From contig NC_063023.1 of NCBI RefSeq assembly GCF_020509005.1, positions 868,001 through 932,000 on the forward strand: a stretch of 64,000 nucleotides of DNA, in the 5' to 3' direction. Numbering within the stretch: the stretch's first letter is position 1; each line of letters begins with the position of its first letter. The DNA is from Fulvia fulva (lineage: Eukaryota; Ascomycota; Dothideomycetes; Mycosphaerellales; Mycosphaerellaceae). A program made the translations under genes and the position numbers. This document shows positions 56,671 to 64,000 of this stretch, one piece after another. The notes beneath the pieces were generated by a model. It was not told the origin of the DNA. It did not search any database and saw only the letters and a list, made by a program, of their open reading frames with translations.

Positions 56671-57852
56671 TTAGACGTTGTGGCAGATGAGAGCCTGGCC
56701 AGCCTGGCCAGCCTGGATGACATTAGCTTTGGTCGAATCACAACCTGGAACGGACGACAACTTACAACTGGGATAAGGCAGCACATAGCAGTGGTGCCAG
56801 TGGCGGCGCAGTCGCTGGTGAGGGCTTGGGAAGAGGTAATGCCGCTGGATGCTGTGGAGAATGTCAGTTTGGGATGTGTACTCATCGACGCACTTATACA
56901 TACGGGTGTTGCAGGTCACAGCAGCAGCGCCGAGCACATCAAGCTGACAGCATTGAGCGATGTAGTTGCCGGAGCAGACACCGCCGTTGGCATTGCCAGA
57001 GCCACCAGCAAGGCCGCTGAGACCCTGGTTGGACTGGCCACCGATTGGAGACGACACAGTGTTGCCGTTCGCCATGTTCAATCCATTTCCATTGCCCGAA
57101 ATTGGGAGGTTCACGAGTGTGCCTGTCTTATCGGAGCCAGTGCTGGACTCGCCCTTGGCTGGGCTGCTGACGGAGCCGGAGCCGGACTGGACGTTGGCAG
57201 CATCGCCACCGAGCATGGAGTTGCTGTTCATGATCGAGGCGCCGTTTATGTTATGGTGAATAGGTGCATTTACGAGGGTACCAGTGGTCTCGGAGCCAGT
57301 GTTGGAGTCGTCGGACTTAGCTGGGCTGCTGACGGAGCCAGCGTTGCCCTTAGCAGTCGAGCCAGAGCCAACAGCGTTACCATTGAGCATGTCTGCGTTA
57401 TCAAGGTTGTCATGCACTGGAATATTGACGAGAGGAGAGCCAGAGTTATCCTTGGAGCCAGCGTTTGATGGGGAACTGGCGTCAGCGCCTGAGTTGCCCT
57501 GGGCAGAGCCGCTTGCTGAGCCTCCGAGCATGGCATTTCCATTACCCACAGCCGCCGATCCTGCATTTCCGGTGACAGGAGCATTGATCAGAGACTCGGT
57601 CTTGTCGTCTCCGGAGCCAGTCGAGACTGGGGATGACTTGGTGGTGTCGTTGCCAACAACACCGGAGCCAGAGCCTTCCTGGCCCATGGAGACATCGCCA
57701 GGAGCGTTCACCAGGGGCTCGTGGCTGTCAGATCCGCTGTGCCCTGGGGAAGACTTGGTCGGGTTGTTGTCCTGCTCCTCTGTGGGCTGTCCGTAACCAA
57801 TTGGACCGGCGGCAGCCATGGCCACGAGGCCAGCAACGAGGAGGAACTTCAT
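56671..57852 (-). CDS. Class II hydrophobin with a long repetitive N-terminal extension
   Basis: Exons 56904-57852, 56766-56851 and 56671-56703; introns of 52 and 62 bp; 355 residues. ATG 57852 begins the signal peptide MKFLLVAGLVAMAAAGPIG. Residues about 25-285 are a Gly/Ser/Asn-rich region with five to six imperfect repeats built on LVNxPVxxN, NGNAMLGG and SSPAKxxxS. The C-terminal 65 residues are a hydrophobin: CSGNYIAQCC, then CCQLDVLGAAAVTC, then C-x16-C ending LTSDC, then CAATGTTAMCC, then CCLIPVAGQALIC. The eight Cys have the class II spacings CC-x11-C-x16-C-x8-CC-x10-C. The first spacing, C-x7-CC, is shorter than usual. Known: hydrophobins self-assemble on aerial hyphae and spores. 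The long extension may project from or anchor in the wall (inference). The last intron ends in three in-phase acceptors. Confidence 0.88.
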   Translation of the reverse strand: MKFLLVAGLVAMAAAGPIGYGQPTEEQDNNPTKSSPGHSGSDSHEPLVNAPGDVSMGQEGSGSGVVGNDTTKSSPVSTGSGDDKTESLINAPVTGNAGSAAVGNGNAMLGGSASGSAQGNSGADASSPSNAGSKDNSGSPLVNIPVHDNLDNADMLNGNAVGSGSTAKGNAGSVSSPAKSDDSNTGSETTGTLVNAPIHHNINGASIMNSNSMLGGDAANVQSGSGSVSSPAKGESSTGSDKTGTLVNLPISGNGNGLNMANGNTVSSPIGGQSNQGLSGLAGGSGNANGGVCSGNYIAQCCQLDVLGAAAVTCNTRMYKCVDEYTSQTDILHSIQRHYLFPSPHQRLRRHWHHCYVLPYPSCKLSSVPGCDSTKANVIQAGQAGQALICHNV

Positions 57853-59126
57853 TATGATTAGGTATGTGCTTGCGATGAACGATCGAGAACGAGTGTGATG
57901 CCCGAAGACGTAAGGAGTGTACTTGAGAAGCTGGATGGATGTGCTGTTGCGGATGATGCTGGTCCTAGAACGCGACGGCCAGACATTATTATACCTGTCC
58001 TTCGCTCATGCAATACTGCATTCGGCAGTTCGCATAGTGCAGGAGGTCGAATCCACCTTGGGCTTCTTCTCAGGAGCACAATCTCTCAACAGGTCGTTGG
58101 CGTCCGTTTGAGACTTGGGGAGAAAAACTATTGTCGAAAGACAAGGCATCGATTGGCAAAAGATGTTAGTGTGAGCCAGTGCACGAAGCCATTGGCCGCT
58201 TTCGATCTGCTGCAACCGATGTTCAAAACTGTCATTCCAAGACAAATCATCTGCCGCATTACTCAGGGACATGCGTAAAGGCAATACATGAAGCAGCAAA
58301 CCCTCGACTGATTCTAGATCTGCAGAAGACGTCTCGATCAAGGAGGGAAGGTTGCGGAGTCCACGCCGGCAGCACCGCACGAGGCAGCCAACGATTATAC
58401 TGCTACTAGTATCGCGCTTGTGGTTGCTAGGCAGATCGGGACGTCGCTGTCATCTATTCTTGTAGCTTAAGCTGACTTCACCTAGAGAATCTACCACATG
58501 ATGGAGGCTTTGGAGCACTCACAAAATCGCAAGCTGTTGTCGACAATCGTGTTCATGTTCGAAAGCTATCGGATGCGTGATCATCTTGAGGCCGAATCGT
58601 CAGCCTCGACCGTTCTCAAAAGGATGTCATCATCCACGTGCGAATGTAGTGCTTCATTCAAGCTCGTTGCGGCTATTGCTGCCAAGCTGGGGATGCACGC
58701 GGAAGTTTGGCGTCAACCGTCATGATGGAATGATCGACAGGAATGTCCCGAAAGGGGTCAAAAGAATTCCCTCTAGCTACTCCGAGACAAGACGTTGACG
58801 ATCAACCTCTTGCCAGGCCTGTCAAGAAACGGTCACGAGAACACTTTTGCCCAAGCACCCAGCACGACGGAAAACACCGACTCCTCGACTACAGCTACCG
58901 TGTTACGTGCATTCACGTAAGGGTCGCCTACCACCATCAGTCCCGCTACCAACCTACATTCCATCAACCCGTGAATGGCTCGACGTGCTATCGATAACTC
59001 TTATGGAGCCACGCTCTACAACCTCCAGCAACTGGACTTCACGATGGCTGTGCTACAGGCTTCTCTCCTGACGTTCACTTGGATGGGCTGCTCCGCGGCG
59101 TACATATCGCACGAGGAGGACTTCCG
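57853..59126. other. Intergenic, upstream of the hydrophobin
   Basis: The first 150 bp hold the hydrophobin promoter. No gene was recognised in the remainder; short frames on both strands have no motifs. Confidence 0.4.
57987..57994 (-). promoter_or_regulatory. TATA-like box of the hydrophobin gene
   Basis: On the - strand this reads TATAATAA, 135 bp before the ATG at 57852. Spacing and sequence fit a fungal core promoter of a strongly expressed gene; this was not tested. Confidence 0.4.
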
Positions 59127-59555
59127 TTAGCACGCGTTGTCAGGTTTCAGATTTCTCTGCCGGCAGAAACCCCGACACACTCGTTGGAAGCAGAAGCGGC
59201 TGACATGCAAATCGCGAGGGCTGTCTTGAGCTAGGCTTTTGATAGCCTTGAGTCTCTGGTCAAAACATTGCATGCATGGGCAAAGGGATGAGCCGGGGTC
59301 GTACAGCCTTTTCGCACGCAGCCCTCCTATTCCAAACGAGCTGTTGCACACAGTGGCGAGGCCCAGCAGTTGGATTGGCTCTGGCAATTGTATGCCTTCA
59401 AGTTTGAGGCAGCCGTGAGATGGCTCGATTTCTAGTCTGGCGGCAGTACAATTTTCGCAGTCGCAAACGATAGATGCACACCATAAACGATACAGGCTAG
59501 CACCCATGTCCTCGACCAGGCGCTCCACTGACCGCTTGCATTGGACTTGCACCAT
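59127..59555 (-). CDS. Hypothetical Cys-rich frame, uncertain
   Basis: A frame from ATG 59555 (MVQVQCKRSVERLVEDMGAS) of 142 residues. It contains 14 Cys in clusters (CASIVCDCENC, LCPCMQC, FCFQRVCRGFC) and helical stretches (QRLKAIKSLAQDS). No family was recognised, and it lies just upstream of and divergent from the broken alcohol dehydrogenase. It could be a fragment of an old gene or chance. Confidence 0.2.
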   Translation of the reverse strand: MVQVQCKRSVERLVEDMGASLYRLWCASIVCDCENCTAARLEIEPSHGCLKLEGIQLPEPIQLLGLATVCNSSFGIGGLRAKRLYDPGSSLCPCMQCFDQRLKAIKSLAQDSPRDLHVSRFCFQRVCRGFCRQRNLKPDNAC

Positions 59556-59643
59556 GCCAGAGCCGACAGGCGTTGACAAGCGGCCTCATACAGAGTGTGT
59601 CTGACCGGCTTCATTCTCGCACCGCAATTTACACGGCTTACAA

Positions 59644-60731
59644 ATGTCTAAACGCTCACAGCTGATGAACGCCTGGAGGGTAATGATTGGCGACGACAAT
59701 CCTCTGCAACTCAAGCGCATTCCAATTCCACAACCCGCAGCAGATGGCGTGCTCGTCAAGATCCTGGCCATGGGCGTCTGCCATACGGACTGCTTCATTC
59801 GAGACACCAAGGAGCCACGTCCCGGAGATCCTGCCGAATTCACATTGGGCCACGAAGGCGCCGACGAGATCGTCGAGCTCGGCCGCCATGTCTCATTAGA
59901 AGCATTTGCTCTCGGTGACAAAGTTGCCATCCACATCATCCCGGGCTGCAAAGATTGTCCGACCTGCAAAATTGGTTTGAACAGAATATGTCAGTCTCAG
60001 AGAAGGGGAGGCTATGGCCTGGGCCGAGATGGCATGTTCCAGGAGTACGCTCACGTCAGAGCCGATGCGTGTGTGCAAGTGCCAGAGGGTGTCGCGATCG
60101 AGCAGGCGGCGATCTCGTCCGACGCTTTGCTCACAGCTTATCATGCTGTTAAGAACGTCGCAGAAGTCAAGCCAGGACAGACTATTGCTGTCATCGGGCT
60201 TGGAGGACTCGGATTGAATGGATTGCAAATTGCTCAGCATCTTGGTGCAAGCCGCATACTTGTTGTCGACAAGCGACAGGAGTCTGTTGGCCTTGCCACT
60301 AGCCTTGGGACACCATCAGAAGATGCTTTTGCTCGGGAAATCCGGATGCATCCTCCGTTCAGCAGATGGTCAAAGAGCAGGGCATTCTGGTGGATATAGT
60401 GATCGACTTTGTCGGACACGAACAAACAGTGCTCACTGCACAGCGCATCGTCCGGGCAGCAGGGCTAATTGTGCTTGTCTTCTGAGTCCTCATGTTTCCA
60501 GGTGTGAACATATCGCAGTTGCTCACCATCAAAGGCTCATTCTGTGGCGAGATCGATGGGCTGAAGGAATGACTAGAGCTGCTGGCCAATGGTAGTGTGC
60601 GCCCAGAGATCGAGACAGGTTCCATCAAAGACTTACCTCAAGTTTTGAAGGACCTTGACGAAGGCAAGTATCAAGGCCGCAAGGCACTCCTACCAGATTG
60701 GGTCGATGCGGCCGTGAGAGACCCTCTGTAA
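59644..60731 (+). pseudogene. Zinc-dependent alcohol dehydrogenase, broken
   Basis: ATG 59644 starts MSKRSQLMNAWRVMIGDDNP. The N-terminal half is well preserved: catalytic zinc motif GVCHTD, then FTLGHEGADEIVELG, the structural zinc CKDCPTCKIGLNRIC, and the Rossmann loop AVIGLGGLGLNGLQIAQ. After SLGTPSEDAF (near 60325) the homologous continuation is in another frame (GNPDASSVQQMVKEQGIL, then DIVIDFVGHEQT). It is further cut by TGA at 60483-60485 and TGA at 60570-60572, and ends NGSVRPEIETGS...AAVRDPL with a stop at 60729-60731. Known: medium-chain dehydrogenase family, NAD(P)-linked oxidation of alcohols or reduction of aldehydes. Three independent lesions in the second half make a true pseudogene more likely than an error. 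It lies 351 bp upstream of the thioesterase-like gene on the same strand. Confidence 0.8.
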
Positions 60732-61082
60732 GCCTGAGATATCCCGACATTCCGATAGAATGCGCGGCCTTACAAAGACACATGCTATGAGGCCGAGGCC
60801 CATCCCTAACCAATCCCTCCTTGAGTCACTAGTGCATGTGTAGAAGGGTTGAGCCCAGTGCAAACATCTTTGCCGCGAGATAGTCAAACACACGTTACGA
60901 AAGAGCCTATAGACTCCTTGCGAAGCCATTTTACGGCCGCTAGCGAAGGTATAAATCCTCCGCCTGCATGGGCTACCCTGGCTGTCTGTACTTGGCAAGG
61001 TTTCTCGTGGTTAAGTACATCACCTTCGTGAGAAGACCACACGAACCGAATTGTCAGCTTTGGGCGTAATAGGAAGGTCAAT
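60732..61082. other. Short intergenic
   Basis: Promoter region of the thioesterase-like gene. No gene seen. Confidence 0.4.
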
Positions 61083-62290
61083 ATGGCGCCGCTAGAGCTG
61101 CCAGGCATCGGGCGCGTGCGACAAGGTCAATATTATGCAGAACTCACCGACGAATGTTCCAACTTCGGCAGTACGTCTTCTGGTGCTTCTACAGCCCGCA
61201 CTCAACTGCTAATTGATGTAGTCGTGCATGGAGGATATTTTAGCTCACTGCTGGCCAAGGCCGCAACATTTTACCTCTTCGACGAGCACAAGATCGACCT
61301 CGGTCACACATACACTTTGCACATCGAGTTCTTGAAGCCAGGTCGAGCCGGTCCGATCGAGTTCCAAACGGAGCTGGTCCGCAAAGGATCATCGATGGCG
61401 ACCGTCCATGTGGTCGCCAAACAATACAGCAAGCCGGTGGCCGTTGGCTACTTCAGGTCCGTGTGGTGCCACCAGGATGGACATCCGTTACTGATTCAGC
61501 TGCAGTAATGTCGACCTACGCAAGTCCGGGGCTCTGAGCTTGCCCCCTGCCCTGAAGCTGTTACCGGCTGTGCAAGCTGCAGAAGTATCCGGATTCGAAT
61601 CAGGGCACCAGACAGAGTGGCTGCCTGTGTTCTTTCCAAAGATCGAAGGAAACCCCATGTCAGGTCTCGTGCATAACAAATGGATGGTACATAAGCAAGG
61701 TCACATGGACCCGAGTGTGGCCGACTTTTGGTTTGCTTGGAAGGAGCCTGAAAGGACCTGGACGAACGACTGGCTCGGCTTCATTGTTGACCAAGTACCT
61801 ATGTGAGTCCAATGTCCTCAAATAGTCAGAGCTATCCTGACCCGGAACGACCAGGATAGTAGAGAACTATCTACCCATGCCGAACACGGGAATTGACGCT
61901 TTCGTCGCATACGCCAAGGCATCTAAGGCTGGCGAACTTGAGGGCAAAGAAGCGCCTGACTGGGTCTCTAAGAATTGGTCAGAGAGTTGCCTATGTCCGA
62001 CTTGGTGCTCACTGACGCTCTCTAGGTACGTGACCCAAAGTCTTGACCTCGAGGTCAAGAGACTGTTGGAGCCCGGCAAAGTCCGCTGGCTGTTCTGCAG
62101 GGCACAGACCAAGGAGATAGTAAACGGCCGATCAGACATGGAGGTACTAGTCTTAGATCCTGACATGAATTTGATCGCTATCGGGCATCAGATCATAATC
62201 GTCAAAAGTCTCGAGTGGGCAAAGAAGGGTGCCAAAGTACCCGCTAGCAGCAATGGCCCGAACAGTGGAGTATCAAGCCCAAGAATCTAG
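61083..62290 (+). CDS. Thioesterase-like superfamily protein (4HBT_3 type), five exons
   Basis: Exons 61083-61170, 61222-61456, 61506-61802, 61855-61977 and 62026-62290; the introns are 48-52 bp and all junctions keep frame, giving 335 residues. The spliced protein starts MAPLELPGIGRVRQGQYYAE. It has the first hot-dog fold with IVHGGYFSSLLAKAATFYL, LGHTYTLHIEFLKPGRAGP and TELVRKGSSMATVHVVAKQ. The second half is typical of double hot-dog proteins: TEWLPVFFPKIEGNP, ADFWFAWKEPERTW, WLGFIVDQVPMIVENYLP and KVRWLFCRAQTKEIVNGR, ending with LIAIGHQIIIVKS. Known: the family (PF13622 type) covers acyl-CoA thioesterases and related binding proteins, common in fungi beside secondary-metabolism genes. No lesion seen. 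There is no peroxisomal or secretion signal at the ends, so it is probably cytosolic. Its dehydrogenase neighbour is broken. Confidence 0.82.
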
Positions 62291-64000
62291 ATCTCCGGAT
62301 AACGCAGTCATCACTGCTGTCGTAGCCCCTTTTCATGGCATAGCAAGGGATATGGAGAGAGCAATGCGTGGCGAATGTGATCGTAGCCTCAGGTGCGTTA
62401 GCGGCAAATGTTCTTCGCCGGAGGGTTCTTGCTTGCCTCCGGGTTATATTCTGTGCACTTCGGAGGTGTCAAGTGCGATGGCGAAGAGACCTGGCGTTGG
62501 GGTGTTTGTATTGCAAGACGATAGAAGAAGGAAAGGAGATCTAGGACGTTTCAGACCCCGTCATGAAACTTGTCATGGCCCCGAACTTGCTCTAGCGGCG
62601 GCCAATCCCGCATGCTCATGAGACAAAATCAGTTCCGGGGATCTCTGCCCCCTGCAATCAATTCTCAACCACACTTCTCATCAATCGATATCGCCACAAC
62701 CACCTGTCTGGCACGCGATATCCTACATGATCAGGACGGACAGGCAGACGGGTGGAACTGGGCCCGACAGTATGGCGCCAACTCTTATTCGCGGAAGCGG
62801 CTCCTGTGCCTGGACTTCAGCGAGTTGGGAAACCCCATAGATGCGGCCAAGCCAGCCTCCATATTGACGACATTGAACATGCGAGAATGCGATTTGAACA
62901 TCTGGCCTCCTAGCTCATCTGTTCGGTCGCACATGTTCGTACGGCTAAGTTGATGTGGTCGGGGAGGAGTGGCTATGTGAAGCCCGAGATGTTCGGAGGG
63001 CTCTCCGATGAACAGTGCGAAGTCTACGTTGCCAACAGGGGAACAATACTGCAAGCGGCTCAATGCTAGATCCCATCACCATCACCCAAAAATGGCACAC
63101 AAGAAGACAGGTTGTTCTGTATGGGCTGGTTCAGCTCGTACCTCACTTCTTCATACAGAATAGCAGCACATCTCCGCAGCTGCATTTTGTCCGATACGAC
63201 AATGAAGGGTGTATACCACTCTGGCCGAAGTCGTCCTTGAAAGTGCCTCCAGGGAACTCGTTCTCGGACAACTCTCGTCCGGGCATTTGTTAGAGTCCTC
63301 CGCGGAGGAGCCCTTCATGCACAGTGGCTGGACCGAACTCAACCCGCCATGCCCCATCTGACTGCTGCCGGCGCTGCAGAGCAGTGGGAGCTTTATTCAT
63401 CGGCATATGCAGCTCCTCTCACCGGTTCGGACAACATCGCGGAGCAAGCCAGCATCGGACTGAGCTGTCAGAGCTGCGCTGTTGTGATGGACAGACGTCA
63501 AGCATCCGTGGAGCCAGCATCTTCAAACGCGTGGCTGTTGGATTGCGAGACAGTATTGGAAGCATGAGTCTGGAACACAAACTGTATGCACGGCAACAGG
63601 GTATAGAGCAGCCCTATCGTGCAACCCAGCTCTGTACCGGGGCAACGCAGTCTGCTCAAGATCTCGCTTATCTTCAACCAGAGTACGGGCCTTTGGAGCA
63701 GCAGGGATCACCGATCCAGTACGACGTCGCTTGCTTCGCTGCTGGTCGTTTGCATTGTCGGAGCACACCGGGCCTTTGGGGCTGCTAGACGGTGTCGCAA
63801 TGCATTTGCGTTAGGATGGTAAACGAGCTGTTCGCCATCGTTCGTGTCGCCAACCGCTGTGGTTGGTAACGAACCCTCAGATTTGAGCCGCCGTCGACAT
63901 GCACCTAAGCGATTGAGGAGCACCTGTCTGTCATGGCGCCGCAGTCAGCATGAGCCAGCTTCTCCACCTTGTCCACCTTGCCGACAGTAGCAAGACCACC
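62291..64000. other. Gene-poor right end of the window
   Basis: No supported gene in the last 1.7 kb. A + frame at about 62606-62953 (NWARQYGANSYSRKRLLCL) and the overlapping - frame at 62785-63063 are both open, but neither has a recognised motif. A gene entering from beyond 64000 cannot be excluded. Confidence 0.35.

Overview
The window is nuclear DNA of a filamentous ascomycete, most likely a Dothideomycete of the Mycosphaerellales/Capnodiales type. The evidence is short GT-AG introns (mostly 48-62 bp) with CTAAC/CTGAC-like branch sites, a class II hydrophobin, a SepH/Cdc7-type septation kinase, a fungal COQ2, an LsdA/Rds1-type protein, and a tandem family of F-box-like 'LPTEL' proteins typical of that group. 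The order is inferred; no species can be named.

Layout. 0.5-5.6 kb: three tandem paralogues on + combine a forkhead-like N-terminus with an F-box-like C-terminus. All three are broken, and copy 2 carries an extra 200-bp palindromic intron. 5.9-7.5 kb: a berberine-bridge-type oxidase on - interrupted by one TGA. 8.2-8.45 kb: a small inverted-repeat element. 8.9-10 kb: a dUTPase-like gene head-to-head with a nucleoside phosphorylase fragment. 10.2-12.2 kb: a four-exon aldehyde dehydrogenase. 14.3-15.1 kb: a mitochondrial DUF1279 protein. 17.7-20.7 kb: a small conserved protein and a membrane-anchored PNGase A. 21.5-29.3 kb is gene-poor apart from an alpha/beta hydrolase at 26.1 kb. 29.3-36.7 kb: a JmjC chromatin protein and COQ2 diverge from one intergenic region, followed by a disordered hypothetical protein. 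37.6-43.6 kb: one seven-exon gene for a 1906-residue secreted PAN/Apple plus jelly-roll mosaic protein. 44.7-50.5 kb: a frameshifted small F-box-like gene and the sepH kinase. 52.1-53.3 kb: an LsdA/Rds1-like secreted protein. 53.6-55.9 kb: a decayed gene whose remnants carry SUMO acceptor and SUMO-interacting motifs. 56.7-57.9 kb: a hydrophobin with a long repetitive N-terminal extension. 59.6-62.3 kb: a broken zinc alcohol dehydrogenase and an intact five-exon thioesterase-like gene.

There is no sign of one coherent biosynthetic cluster. The intact genes are mostly housekeeping (COQ2, sepH, JmjC, DUF1279) or cell-surface/secreted (PAN protein, hydrophobin, LsdA-like, PNGase A). Broken genes are unusually frequent: three F-box-like copies, the oxidase, the alcohol dehydrogenase, the SUMO-motif gene, and the poly-G frameshift. 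Either this is a decaying accessory region or some lesions are sequencing errors, so reads should be checked before any single lesion is trusted. Exon boundaries were derived by eye from splice signals and frame continuity. Function calls rest on motif recognition without database searches.
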